This document shows, piece after piece, positions 34,456-44,098 of a stretch of DNA of 64,000 bases (position 1 is the stretch's first letter; each line of letters starts with the position of its first letter). The translations under genes were made by a program, and so were the position numbers. The notes below the pieces were generated by a model, which did not search any database, was not told the origin of the DNA, and saw only the letters and a list, made by a program, of their open reading frames with translations. Source of the DNA: Thauera aromatica_A (GTDB lineage Bacteria; Pseudomonadota; Gammaproteobacteria; Burkholderiales; Rhodocyclaceae); NCBI RefSeq assembly GCF_023093595.1, contig NZ_JALLIK010000109.1, positions 1-64,000 of the forward strand, in the 5' to 3' direction.

Positions 34456-36081
34456 GTGCCGAATGCCGTATTCCGCTGGATAGACCGCAACCTGCTCGAA
34501 CTCGGCCGCGAAATGCGGCTGTCCTTCCTGCCGCCGCTGATGGTGTATTGCGCCGCCGGCGTTTCCGGACTCACCGGCATCGTCGGCACCTTCTTCGTCA
34601 AGGATTACCTCGGCCTGTCGGCGGCCTTCCTCGCCGCCCTCGGCTTCTGGGCCGGGATCCCGTGGGCGCTGAAGATGCCGATCGGCCACCTGGTCGATCT
34701 GATGTGGCGGCACAAGGCCGGGCTGGTGTACCTCGGCGCGATGCTGATCGCGGCGAGCCTGGCGATCATGATCGGTCTCATCGGCCATCCGGATGCGATG
34801 CGCGTGCTGATGCCGGTGGAGGCTTGGTTCATGCTGTCGGTGCTGCTGTCGCCGGTGGGCTATGTGATGCAGGACGCGGTGGCCGACGCGATGACGGTGG
34901 AGGCGGTGCCGCGCCTGGATGCGTACGGCCAGCCCATTCCCGCCGAGACCGTGCGCCTGATGCACACCACGATGCAGATGCTCGGCCGCGTCGCCATTAT
35001 TGGCGGCACGGTGCTGGTGTCGCTCGCCAACGTCGTGATGTTCCAGGGCTCGGAGGGCCTTCCCGAAGCGGACAAGGTGGCGATCTACCTCCGCATCTAC
35101 GAGCTGGCGCTGATCATTCCGCTGCTCTCGGTGAGCGGGGTGCTGCTCGGCGGCGTCCTCAAGCGGCGCGAGGCGGGGCGGCTGGCCGCACTCGGGCGCA
35201 GTCGCGCCGAGATCGATCGCCTGCTCCACGAGCCCGAAGAAAAGACCGCGCCCAACGGGTGGATCCTCGGCGGTAGCGCGGTGTTCGTGGCGCTGACCGT
35301 CGGTATCGGCCTGTCCGGCATCGAATATGGCCAGGAGATCATCTTCGCGGCCTCGTTCGCGATCATCGCCGTGATGATCGCCCGCCTGCTGCGCGAACTC
35401 TCGGCCGAAGCCGCGCGCACCCTGCTCGGCACCGTGATCATCATCTTCGCCTTCCGCGCCCTGCCCGGCCCGGGCGCAGGGGCGAGCTGGTGGATGATCG
35501 ACGAACTCGGCTTCGACCAGAGCTTCCTGTCGCGCCTCGACCTCATCACCAGCACGCTGACCCTCGCCGGCCTGTTCCTGTTCCGCCGCTTCATGGCGGA
35601 GAAATCGATCGCCGACATCGTGATCTTCCTGACCATCGCATCCACGCTGCTGTCGCTGCCGATCATCGGCATGTTCCACGGTCTGCACGAATGGACCGCC
35701 GCCCGCACCGGCGGCCTCGTCGATGCGCGTTTCATCGCCATCGCCAACACCGCGCTCGAGTCCCCGCTCGGCCAGGTGTCGATGGTGCCGATGCTGGCCT
35801 GGATCGCAAATTCCGCACCACCGCACCTGAAGGCCACCTTCTTTGCGGTGATGGCCTCTTTCACCAACCTCGCCCTGTCGGCCTCGCAGCTCGGCACCAA
35901 ATATCTCAACCAGCTGTACACGATCGCGCGCGAGATCCGCGACGCGGCGAGCGGTGCGATCACCACTCCGGCGGATTACGCCGAGCTCGGCCCCCTGCTC
36001 GTCACCGTCTCCCTGCTCGGCCTGCTCCTGCCCCTGGCGGCGATCGGCCTGACCCGGCTCGCCGGCCTGCGCAGCGCGTGA
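34456..36081 (+). CDS. MFS-like transporter, folate/biopterin (BT1) family resemblance
   Basis: 541 residues from GTG 34456 (GAGG 8-10 bases upstream). About twelve membrane helices with a long central loop rich in charged residues (REAGRLAALGRSRAEIDRLL). The N-terminal FFVKDYLGLSAAFLAALGFW and IPWALKMPIGHLVDLMWRHK and the C-terminal FFAVMASFTNLALSASQLGT recall BT1-type carriers. Substrate is not established in bacteria. Downstream of lrgB by 67 bases. Confidence 0.75.
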   Translation: MPNAVFRWIDRNLLELGREMRLSFLPPLMVYCAAGVSGLTGIVGTFFVKDYLGLSAAFLAALGFWAGIPWALKMPIGHLVDLMWRHKAGLVYLGAMLIAASLAIMIGLIGHPDAMRVLMPVEAWFMLSVLLSPVGYVMQDAVADAMTVEAVPRLDAYGQPIPAETVRLMHTTMQMLGRVAIIGGTVLVSLANVVMFQGSEGLPEADKVAIYLRIYELALIIPLLSVSGVLLGGVLKRREAGRLAALGRSRAEIDRLLHEPEEKTAPNGWILGGSAVFVALTVGIGLSGIEYGQEIIFAASFAIIAVMIARLLRELSAEAARTLLGTVIIIFAFRALPGPGAGASWWMIDELGFDQSFLSRLDLITSTLTLAGLFLFRRFMAEKSIADIVIFLTIASTLLSLPIIGMFHGLHEWTAARTGGLVDARFIAIANTALESPLGQVSMVPMLAWIANSAPPHLKATFFAVMASFTNLALSASQLGTKYLNQLYTIAREIRDAASGAITTPADYAELGPLLVTVSLLGLLLPLAAIGLTRLAGLRSA

Positions 36082-36211
36082 GTGTCCGCCGGCGACAGTT
36101 ACCCGGATGCGGGACCGGCACAAGGACACGGGCATCGAAAACGAGCATCCATTGCCTTCCGCTGCCCGCAGGCGGACACTTGAAGCCATTCAACCCGTAG
36201 GGAGGCGAACC

Positions 36212-38275
36212 ATGACACCCAGCTCGGTACACGACATCCGCAACCTCGCCCTGCTCGGCCACGCCGGCAGCGGCAAGACCACACTGGTCGAAGCCCTGCT
36301 CGCGGCCGCCGGCGAGATCGGGGCCACCGGCAGCATCGAGCGCGGCGACACGGTGGCCGACTTCGACCCTCAGGAAAAGGCGATGGGCCATTCCCTGCAC
36401 ACCGCGCTGGTGCATCTGGAGTGGGCCGGGCACTGGATCAACCTGCTCGACACCCCGGGCCTGCCCGATCTCGCCGGCCGTGCCCTGCTCAGCCTGCCGG
36501 CGGCCGATACGGCGGCCATCGTGCTCAGCGCCACGGCCGGAATCGAGAGCGGCACGCGGCGCATGATGGCCGCCGCCAAAGGCAAGTGCCGCATGATCGT
36601 GGTCAACCGGATCGATGCCGCAGGGATCGACTTCGCGACCCTGATGGAATCGGTCAGCGCCGCCTTCGGCCGCGAATGCCTGCCGATCAACCTGCCTTCG
36701 GCCGACGGCAGCCGGGTCGTGGACTGCTTTTTCACCCCCGACGTGTCGGCAGCGACGGCCTTCTCCACGGTTTCCGCCGCCCACGACGCGCTCGTCGACC
36801 AGATCGTCGAGCTCGACGAGGCGCTGATGGCGCAGTACCTCGAGCAGGGCGAGTCGCTCGCCCCCGAGCAGTTGCACGCTCCCTTCGAGCACGCCCTGCG
36901 CGAAGGCCACCTGATCCCGCTGTGCTTCGTCTCGGCGCGCAGCGGCGCCGGGGTGCCCGAGCTGCTCGATATCCTCGGCCGGTTGGCCCCCGACCCCACC
37001 GAGGGCAATCCGCCACAGTTCCTGAAAGGCGAAGGCCAGGCTGCCGCGCCGGTCGAAGTCGCCCTCGACCCGGAGCGCCACGCCGTTGCCCACGTTTTCC
37101 AGGTCGCCAACGATCCTTACCGGGGCAAGCTCGCGCTGTTCCGCGTGCACCAGGGACAGCTCACCCCCAATTCCCAGCTGTACATCGGCGACGGGCGCAA
37201 GCCGTTCAAGGTCGCCCACCTGCTTCGCATGCAGGGGCGCAACGCGGTCGAAACCCCGCTTGCCGTTCCCGGCGACCTGTGTGCGGTGGCACGAATCGAC
37301 GAGATCCAGCGCGACGCCGTGCTCCATGACTCGCACGACGAGGATTCCCACCATTTCGCCTCCGCCCCCGACTACCCGCAGCCGGTCTTCGGCCTCGCGC
37401 TGATGACGCGCAAGCCGGCCGACGAGCAGAAATTGTCCGAAGCGCTCGCCCGCCTCACCGACGAGGACCCCTGCCTCGAAGTGAGCTTCGATCCGCGCAA
37501 CCGTCGCACCGTAGTCCGCGGGCTGGGCGAACAACACCTGAAAATCGTGCTCGAGGAGCTCGCCGCGCGCTGGAACCTGCAGCTCGACACCGCCACCCCC
37601 AGCATTCCCTACCGCGAGACGATCTCGATCGTCGCCGAGGCACGCTACCGCCACAAGAAGCAGAGCGGCGGCGCCGGCCAGTTCGGCGAAGTCGCGCTGC
37701 GCGTCGAACCGCTGCCGCGCGGCAGCGGCATCGAGCTGGCCGACGAGGTCAAGGGGGGCGCGATCCCGACCAATTTCATGCCCGCAGTGGAAAAAGGCGT
37801 GCGCCAGGCTCTCGCCGAAGGGGCTCTCGCCGGCTTTCCACTCCAGGACATCCGGGTCGTGGTCACCGACGGCAAGCACCATGCGGTGGACTCGAATGAA
37901 GTCTCTTTCGTCACCGCCGGCCGTCACGCCCTCATCGAGGCCGTGCTCGCCGCCCAGCCGCTGGTGCTCGAACCGCTGCTCGACGTGCAGGTGAAAGTAG
38001 CCGATGCGCTGTTCGGCGAAGTCAGCGCCGAACTGGCCGGACGGCGCGGCCGCCTGACCGCCACCGACAGCCCGGCTCCGGGCTGGACGCTGATCTCGGC
38101 GCGCGTGCCGATGGCCGGGCTGGAAGGGTTCGAAAGCCGGCTGAAAGCGATCTGCGCCGGAGAAAGCGAATTCGTGCTCGAAGCCGGCGGCCATGAACCC
38201 GCCCCACGCGACGTACAATCCGAACTCGCCCGCATCCATACCAACGGCGACAACAACGGAAACGGCCCGCATTGA
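36212..38275 (+). CDS. Elongation factor G-like GTPase (FusA2/EF-G2 type)
   Basis: 687 residues, ATG 36212 after GGGAGGCG. G1 is GHAGSGKTTLVEALL, G3 is LLDTPGLPDL, and G4 is NRID instead of NKxD. The switch I stretch of true EF-G (RGITI) is not present; the region reads DPQEKAMGHSLHTALVHLEW. Domain IV keeps RHKKQSGGAGQFGEVALRVE. This matches the second EF-G group that binds GTP but is not the main translocase. It lies apart from ribosomal protein genes. Role unknown. Confidence 0.9.
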   Translation: MTPSSVHDIRNLALLGHAGSGKTTLVEALLAAAGEIGATGSIERGDTVADFDPQEKAMGHSLHTALVHLEWAGHWINLLDTPGLPDLAGRALLSLPAADTAAIVLSATAGIESGTRRMMAAAKGKCRMIVVNRIDAAGIDFATLMESVSAAFGRECLPINLPSADGSRVVDCFFTPDVSAATAFSTVSAAHDALVDQIVELDEALMAQYLEQGESLAPEQLHAPFEHALREGHLIPLCFVSARSGAGVPELLDILGRLAPDPTEGNPPQFLKGEGQAAAPVEVALDPERHAVAHVFQVANDPYRGKLALFRVHQGQLTPNSQLYIGDGRKPFKVAHLLRMQGRNAVETPLAVPGDLCAVARIDEIQRDAVLHDSHDEDSHHFASAPDYPQPVFGLALMTRKPADEQKLSEALARLTDEDPCLEVSFDPRNRRTVVRGLGEQHLKIVLEELAARWNLQLDTATPSIPYRETISIVAEARYRHKKQSGGAGQFGEVALRVEPLPRGSGIELADEVKGGAIPTNFMPAVEKGVRQALAEGALAGFPLQDIRVVVTDGKHHAVDSNEVSFVTAGRHALIEAVLAAQPLVLEPLLDVQVKVADALFGEVSAELAGRRGRLTATDSPAPGWTLISARVPMAGLEGFESRLKAICAGESEFVLEAGGHEPAPRDVQSELARIHTNGDNNGNGPH

Positions 38276-38373
38276 GCACCCTGCTGCGGCCCGGCACCTC
38301 CGCCGGGGCCGCAGTTCCCGAAGAAGGCGACAAGCAAGGCGCGGCCCGGCACCGACCGCAAGCATAGACCGTC

Positions 38374-38634
38374 ATGAAACTGACCGAACGCCATCGCGCC
38401 TACTGGCGTTGCAACATCGCGCTGACCGTATCGTTGCTGCTGATCTGGTTCGGCGTGACCTTCGTCGCCGGCTATTACGCCAGCGCACTCAACCGGTTCG
38501 ACTTCCTCGGGTTCCCGCTCGGTTTCTACCTGTTCGCCCAGGGGTCGATGATTGTCTATCTCGCGATCATCGTCATCTACGTGTGGACGATGAACCGCCT
38601 GGATCGGCGCTATCGCGTCCACGAGCGCCGCTGA
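38374..38634 (+). CDS. DUF4212 small membrane protein, orphan copy
   Basis: 86 residues, two helices, with the family segments RHRAYWRCNIALTVSLLLIW and LGFPLGFYLFAQGSMIVYLA. Such proteins are normally the small partner of an acetate-type sodium symporter encoded next to them, as for the other copy at 41059-41313. Here no symporter follows, and the next gene is convergent. It may serve the symporter at 39241 or be a leftover. Confidence 0.88.
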   Translation: MKLTERHRAYWRCNIALTVSLLLIWFGVTFVAGYYASALNRFDFLGFPLGFYLFAQGSMIVYLAIIVIYVWTMNRLDRRYRVHERR

Positions 38635-38691
38635 ATACGCACCGGATGCATCGATGCCCGGGTGCCCCCGCGCCCCCGGCGGGATTGCCCC

Positions 38692-39081
38692 CTACTCGCC
38701 TGACGGTGCCACCGTTTCGTCGGCGGACTTCTTCTTGCGCCCCCACGCCACCGGATGTGCATGGCGGCCGAGAATGAAATCGAACAGGAACTTGCTCCAG
38801 ATCGTGATCCCCGCGGTCGAACTCCAGGTCTCGTAATCGAGGCGGGCGCTAACGACGCCGAAAATCACGAACACGATCACCGCGCCGCACACCAGGTTGA
38901 GCGCTGCGACAAAGGGAGCGAATTTCGCCGGATTCGCCGGCGGCACGCCGCGCCGGAGCGCGACTTCGGAAAAATCCCCTCTGACGAGGATGCGCCAGGC
39001 CCGCCGCAGCCAGAAGAAGGCGATCGGGAACAAGGCCAGAAAAAGAATCCACGTCAGTACCACGCTTGGGTCGAGAACCAT
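38692..39081 (-). CDS. Hypothetical membrane protein
   Basis: 129 residues from ATG 39081 (GGAG upstream). A helix near the N-terminus (VVLTWILFLALFPIAFFWLR) and another at LNLVCGAVIVFVIFGVVSA, with a conserved-looking FLFDFILGRHAHPVAWGRKK near the end. I recognise no family. It lies downstream of the symporter genes on the same strand, but a possible terminator lies between them. Confidence 0.6.
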   Translation of the reverse strand: MVLDPSVVLTWILFLALFPIAFFWLRRAWRILVRGDFSEVALRRGVPPANPAKFAPFVAALNLVCGAVIVFVIFGVVSARLDYETWSSTAGITIWSKFLFDFILGRHAHPVAWGRKKKSADETVAPSGE

Positions 39082-39144
39082 CGACTACTCCAGTCACAGG
39101 ACGATGCACAACGTCCGCCACGCCCCGAAAGTGCCACAAAAGGA

Positions 39145-39176
39145 AAAACCCCGTCACCGCAGCCGCTGGCGAGGTT
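39145..39176 (-). terminator. Probable terminator of the symporter operon
   Basis: On the minus strand AACCTCGCCAG pairs imperfectly with the segment ending GACGGGGTT, followed by TTTTCC. A second GC-rich hairpin without T-run lies at 39183-39214. Confidence 0.55.
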
Positions 39177-39240
39177 CTCCGTCAGCACCGCCCTCCGCAG
39201 AGGGGGCGGTGCTGCCATTGCTGCATTGTCGTGCCTTGAA

Positions 39241-41046
39241 TCAGTGCGCGCCGTCGACCGCCTTGGCGCCGCGCGGGATGCGCACTTCTTCGACCAGGTG
39301 CTGGATGTGCTCGGGCGGCTCCTTGGTGACTTTATCGACGGCGAAGGCGACGACGAAGTTCACCAATGCGCCGATCGCGCCGAACGCTTCCGGCGTGATG
39401 CCGAAGAAGGAGTTCGCCCCACCGATCAGGTCGAGATACTCGGTGCCCTTGACGAAGAACAAGCCCTTGTGCGCGAACACGTAGAACAGGGTGACGAGCA
39501 AGCCCGACAGCATGCCGGCGATGGCGCCTTCCTTGTTCATCTTCTTGGAGAAGATGCCGAGCATGATCGCCGGGAACAGCGAGCTGGCGGCGATACCGAA
39601 GGCCAGGGCCACGGTACCGGCCGCAAAACCCGGCGGGTTGAGGCCGAGGTAGCCTGCGAGCACGATCGCGAACACCATCGAGATCTTGCCCACGAGGAGC
39701 TCGTTCTTGTCGGAAATGTTGGGCGCGAACACGTTCTTCACCAGGTCGTGCGAGACCGCCGACGAGATCGCCAGCAGCAGGCCGGCCGCCGTCGACAACG
39801 CCGCCGCGATCCCGCCCGCCGCCACCAGCGCGATCACCCAGTTGGGCAGCAGGGCGATTTCCGGGTTGGCCATTACCATGATGTCGGCGTTCACCGAAAG
39901 CTCGTTGCCTTTCCAGCCGGCCTGCTCGACCTTCGACGCGACCTCGGCATTCTTGGTCTTGTCGTTGTAGTACTGGATGCGGCCGTCGCCGTTCTTGTCT
40001 TCCCACTTCAGCAGGCCGGTCTTTTCCCAGCGTGCCATCCAGGCCGGACGCTCGTCGTACTTCAGGCTGGCGTCCTCGGCGTACAGGTCGCCATTGGTGG
40101 CGATCGCGGTATTCACCGTCTGGTGCAGGTTGAACTTGGCCATCGCCGCCACGGCCGGGGCGGTGGTGTACAGAATCGCGATGAAGACCAGCGCCCAGCC
40201 CGCGGAGTAGCGCGCATCGGACACTTTCGGCACGGTGAAGAAGCGGATGATGACGTGCGGCAGGCCCGCGGTGCCGATCATCAGCGACACGGTGTAGACG
40301 AACATGTTGAGCGTGCTGCCCGGCACCGAGGTGGTGTATTCGGCGAAGCCGAGATCGAGCACGACCTGGTTCAGGCGGTCGAGCAGGGTGGTATCGGTAC
40401 CGACCAGGGTACCGCCCAGACCGAGCTGCGGCAGGAAGTTGCCGGTCAGGTTGAGCGAAATGAAGATCGCCGGAATGGTGTAGGCCAGGATCAACACCAC
40501 GTACTGGGCGACCTGGGTGTAGGTGATGCCCTTCATGCCGCCGAACACCGCGTAGGCGAACACAATGCCCATGCCGATGTAGATGCCGACCTCGTTGCTG
40601 ACGCCGAGGAAGCGCGAGAACGCCACGCCGACACCGGTCATCTGGCCGATCACGTAGGTGATCGAGGCCGTCAGCAGGCAGAACACCGCGACCGTACTCG
40701 CCGTCTTCGAGTAGTAGCGGTCGCCGATGAACTGGGGCACGGTGAACTTGCCGAACTTGCGCAGGTAGGGCGCCAGCCACATCGCGAGGATGACGTAGCC
40801 GCCAGTCCAGCCCATCAGGAACAGCGAGCCGCCGTAGCCCATGTTGGCGATGAGGCCGGCCATCGAGATGAACGATGCCGCCGACATCCAGTCCGCCGCC
40901 GTCGCCATGCCGTTGGTGACCGGGTGGACGCCGCCGCCAGCGACGTAAAATTCACTGGTGCTGCCGGCGCGTGCCCAGATCGCGATCCCGATATAGAGCG
41001 CGAAGGAGGCGCCCACCACCAGGTAGGTCAGAGTCTGAAGATCCAT
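39241..41046 (-). CDS. Sodium:solute symporter, acetate permease-like (VC2705 family)
   Basis: 601 residues of the SSS family with about 13 membrane helices. Motifs: FYVAGGGVHPVTNGMATAAD, SAASFISMAGLIANMGYGGS and GLPHVIIRFFTVPKVSDARY. It would take up acetate or related short acids with Na+. Between helices lies an extra loop of about 100 residues holding DKNGDGRIQYYN, close to an EF-hand calcium loop. It is preceded by its DUF4212 partner 12 bases upstream. Together with aceA in the window this suits growth on acetate. Confidence 0.92.
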   Translation of the reverse strand: MDLQTLTYLVVGASFALYIGIAIWARAGSTSEFYVAGGGVHPVTNGMATAADWMSAASFISMAGLIANMGYGGSLFLMGWTGGYVILAMWLAPYLRKFGKFTVPQFIGDRYYSKTASTVAVFCLLTASITYVIGQMTGVGVAFSRFLGVSNEVGIYIGMGIVFAYAVFGGMKGITYTQVAQYVVLILAYTIPAIFISLNLTGNFLPQLGLGGTLVGTDTTLLDRLNQVVLDLGFAEYTTSVPGSTLNMFVYTVSLMIGTAGLPHVIIRFFTVPKVSDARYSAGWALVFIAILYTTAPAVAAMAKFNLHQTVNTAIATNGDLYAEDASLKYDERPAWMARWEKTGLLKWEDKNGDGRIQYYNDKTKNAEVASKVEQAGWKGNELSVNADIMVMANPEIALLPNWVIALVAAGGIAAALSTAAGLLLAISSAVSHDLVKNVFAPNISDKNELLVGKISMVFAIVLAGYLGLNPPGFAAGTVALAFGIAASSLFPAIMLGIFSKKMNKEGAIAGMLSGLLVTLFYVFAHKGLFFVKGTEYLDLIGGANSFFGITPEAFGAIGALVNFVVAFAVDKVTKEPPEHIQHLVEEVRIPRGAKAVDGAH

Positions 41047-41058
41047 GTGTGCCCCCGG

Positions 41059-41313
41059 TCAGTCTTCGTGAACGTCGAATTTGCGGTCGATCTCGCCCAT
41101 TTTCTTCGCATAGAAGAAGATCAGCGCGATGAACACATAGATCGAACCCTGCTGCGCGAACCAGAAGCCGAGCGGATAGCCGCCGAGCTTGATGGTATCG
41201 AGCAGGGGCGCGAAGAGGATGCCGGCGCCATACGAGACCAGGAACCATACGATCATGATCTTGGTCAGGAGGCCCAGCGTGGCTTTCCAATAGCCTGTAC
41301 TGTTGTTTTCCAT
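41059..41313 (-). CDS. DUF4212 small subunit of the sodium:solute symporter
   Basis: 84 residues with two helices; KIMIVWFLVSYGAGILFAPL and GGYPLGFWFAQQGSIYVFIA are the family core. First gene of the two-gene symporter operon; the partner begins 12 bases later. Confidence 0.92.
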   Translation of the reverse strand: MENNSTGYWKATLGLLTKIMIVWFLVSYGAGILFAPLLDTIKLGGYPLGFWFAQQGSIYVFIALIFFYAKKMGEIDRKFDVHED

Positions 41314-41625
41314 AATGTCTCCTCGTCAGAAGTGTCACTCCCTACCGCATGGATCTACCGGCAATGCGGCTTCATGCATACGACAGCGAGGGCATTATAG
41401 GAACATCAGTCTTACTTATTGCTTACAAAGCCTTACCGCTTCCTGAACTACCGGAGCTGCTGCTAAGGTGCACACAAAAAACCCGCCATCTCAATGCGAT
41501 GGCGGGTTTTTCGGATCGATGGCGGCGCAATCGGGAGCACCGCCGGCATCGCACGATGCCTCACCGGGGTGATATCGACGCCGATGCCGTCGCCCCACCC
41601 TTGCCGGCGCGGGGCGGAAGCGCCC
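41314..41625. other. Intergenic region, symporter promoter side and icd terminator
   Basis: About 310 bases without a gene. It holds the icd terminator and, near 41385-41430, an AT-rich patch likely to contain the symporter promoter. Nothing else is recognised. Confidence 0.6.
41475..41512. terminator. Bidirectional terminator downstream of icd
   Basis: ACCCGCCATC (41481-41490) and GATGGCGGGT (41498-41507) form a perfect 10-bp stem, with an A-run before and a T-run after. It lies about 115 bases past the icd stop codon. Confidence 0.92.
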
Positions 41626-43863
41626 TCAGGCGCTCGCGGCGGCCAGCACGGCATTCAAGGTGGCGCTCGGACGCATCACCGCGCGGCACTTGTCGGGATC
41701 GACAAGATAATAGCCGCCGATGTCGGCCGGCTTGCCCTGAACCGCCTTCATTTCCGCAATGACCTTCTGCTCATTGTCGGTCAGCGCCTTGGCGAGCGGC
41801 GCGAAACGTGCCTGCAGTTCCTTGTCCTCGGTCTGCGCGGCCAGTTCCTGTGCCCAGTACATCGCCAGGTAGAACTGGCTGCCGCGGTTGTCGAGCTCAC
41901 CGGTGCGGCGCGAAGGCGACTTGTCGTTTTCGAGCAGCCTGCCGGTGGCCTGATCCAGCGTGCGGGCGAGGATCTTCGCCTTCTCGTTGCCGGTCTTGAT
42001 GCCGAGATCCTCGAGCGAAACCGCCAGCGCGAGGAACTCGCCGAGCGAATCCCAGCGCAAGTGGTTTTCCTGGGTCAGCTGCTGCACGTGCTTCGGCGCC
42101 GAGCCGCCGGCGCCGGTCTCGTACATGCCACCGCCATTCATCAGCGGCACGATCGAGAGCATCTTCGCCGAAGTGCCCAACTCCATGATCGGGAACAGGT
42201 CGGTGAGGTAGTCGCGCAGGATGTTGCCGGTCACCGAGATGGTGTCGAGGCCGCGGACGACGCGCTCGAGGGTGTACCGCATCGCCCGCACCTGGCTCAT
42301 GATCTGGATGTCCAGGCCGCTGGTGTCGTAATCCTTCAGGTACTTCTGCACCTTCTTGATCAGTTCGTTCTCATGCGGGCGATAGGGGTCGAGCCAGAAG
42401 ATCGCCGGCATGCCGGAATTGCGCGCGCGGGTCACGGCAAGCTTGACCCAGTCGCGGATCGGCGCGTCCTTGACCTGGCACATGCGCCAGATGTCGCCCG
42501 CTTCGACGTTCTGCGACAGCAAAACTTCGCCGGTCGCGAGGTCGGTGATGTTGGCCACGCCGTCCTCGGCGATTTCGAAGGTCTTGTCGTGCGAACCGTA
42601 TTCCTCGGCCTTCTGCGCCATCAGCCCCACATTGGGCACGGTGCCCATCGTGCGCGGATCGAAATTGCCGTGCCATTTGCAGAAGTTGATCATTTCCTGG
42701 TAGATGCGGGCGAAGGTCGATTCCGGCATCACCGCCTTGCAGTCGTACTGCTTGCCGTCGGCCCCCCACATCTTGCCGCCGGCGCGGATCATCGCCGGCA
42801 TCGAGGCGTCGACGATGATGTCGTTGGGCGAGTGGAAGTTGGTGATGCCCTTGGCCGAGTCGACCATGGCCAGCGCCGGACGGTGCTCCTGGCAGGCATG
42901 CAGGTCGCGGATGATCTCGTCGCGCTTGGATTCGGGCAGGGTCTTGATCTTGTCGTACAGGTCGACCATGCCGTTATTCACGTTGATGCCGAGCTGGTCG
43001 AACAGCTTGCCGTGCTTCTCGAAGGCGTCCCTGTAGTAGATCTTCACGCAGTGGCCGAAAACGATCGGGTGCGAAACCTTCATCATCGTCGCCTTGACGT
43101 GCAACGAGAACAGGATGCCGGCCTCGCGGCAGTCTGCCAGCTGCTTCTCGTAGAACGCGCACAGCGCCTTCTTGCTCATGAACATCGAGTCGATGACCTC
43201 GCCGTCCTGGAGCGAGATCTTGGGCTTGAGCACGATCGCCTTGCCCGACTTGGTGATCAGTTCCATCTTGATGTCGCGCGCACGATCGAGCGTCATCGAC
43301 TTCTCGCCATGGTAGAAGTCGCCATGCTCCATGTGCGAGACGTGGGTCTGCGACCATTGCTTCCACTCGCTCATCGAGTGCGGGTGCTTCTTTGCGTAAT
43401 TCTTCACCGCGGCCGGTGCGCGACGATCGGAGTTGCCTTCGCGCAACACCGGATTGACCGCCGAGCCCAGGCACTTGCCGTAGCGGGTCTTGATCGCCTT
43501 TTCCTCGTCGGTCTTGGGATCGTCCGGGAAGTCAGGGATCTTGTATCCTTTCTCCTGCAATTCCTTGATGCACGCCTTGAGCTGCGCGACCGACGCGCTG
43601 ATGTTCGGCAGCTTGATGATGTTGGTCTCCGGCAGCAGGGTCAGGCGGCCGAGTTCGCCGAGCGTATCCGGCACTTTCTGCGCGTCGCTCAGGTATTCCG
43701 GGAATTCGGCCAAGACACGGGCGGCCACCGAAATGTCGGCCTCATCGACCTGGATGCCGGCGGGACCGGTGAAGCTGCGGATGACCGGCAGGAAGGCCGC
43801 GGTCGCCAGCATGGGGGCTTCATCGGTGATGGTGTAGATGATGGTCGGCTGCTGCGAAGACAT
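41626..43863 (-). CDS. icd: Monomeric NADP-dependent isocitrate dehydrogenase
   Basis: 745 residues, ATG 43863 after GAGGGAG. The N-terminus IIYTITDEAPMLATAAFLPV, the KYGK-like TRYGKCLGSAVNPVLREGNS and the C-terminal RAVMRPSATLNAVLAA are typical of the large single-chain IDH, unrelated in length to the 45-kDa dimeric enzyme. Converts isocitrate to 2-oxoglutarate. The leader is long (about 230 bases) and starts behind a TATAAT and a TTTCA-N5-TGAAA dyad. Its ribosome site is a possible target of the predicted small RNA. Confidence 0.97.
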   Translation of the reverse strand: MSSQQPTIIYTITDEAPMLATAAFLPVIRSFTGPAGIQVDEADISVAARVLAEFPEYLSDAQKVPDTLGELGRLTLLPETNIIKLPNISASVAQLKACIKELQEKGYKIPDFPDDPKTDEEKAIKTRYGKCLGSAVNPVLREGNSDRRAPAAVKNYAKKHPHSMSEWKQWSQTHVSHMEHGDFYHGEKSMTLDRARDIKMELITKSGKAIVLKPKISLQDGEVIDSMFMSKKALCAFYEKQLADCREAGILFSLHVKATMMKVSHPIVFGHCVKIYYRDAFEKHGKLFDQLGINVNNGMVDLYDKIKTLPESKRDEIIRDLHACQEHRPALAMVDSAKGITNFHSPNDIIVDASMPAMIRAGGKMWGADGKQYDCKAVMPESTFARIYQEMINFCKWHGNFDPRTMGTVPNVGLMAQKAEEYGSHDKTFEIAEDGVANITDLATGEVLLSQNVEAGDIWRMCQVKDAPIRDWVKLAVTRARNSGMPAIFWLDPYRPHENELIKKVQKYLKDYDTSGLDIQIMSQVRAMRYTLERVVRGLDTISVTGNILRDYLTDLFPIMELGTSAKMLSIVPLMNGGGMYETGAGGSAPKHVQQLTQENHLRWDSLGEFLALAVSLEDLGIKTGNEKAKILARTLDQATGRLLENDKSPSRRTGELDNRGSQFYLAMYWAQELAAQTEDKELQARFAPLAKALTDNEQKVIAEMKAVQGKPADIGGYYLVDPDKCRAVMRPSATLNAVLAAASA

Positions 43864-44098
43864 GGCTTTTCTCCCTCGTTGTTGTCTTGATAGAGCTGAT
43901 CGAACGATGCGCGAGCGGGCCACGACGCGGTACGGCACGACCGCGCAGGGCTCGTTGAAAGGCATTGGAAACGCAGAGCTGCGGCTGCGACGGCGCATCG
44001 ACCCACGCCCCGTCCTTCGGTGCAGCCACTGCCGGCGCTCTCGCGGCTTGGCTGCTCCGCGATCCCTGGCGACTCCCAACCGACTCCTCGAGCACGCC

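Noticed and set aside
38284..38314. GC-rich hairpin after the EF-G paralogue
   Set aside because: No T-run follows and such hairpins are frequent in this base composition.
41494..43890. A 798-codon plus-strand frame over icd
   Set aside because: Antisense shadow of the monomeric isocitrate dehydrogenase, whose own frame has clear family motifs.
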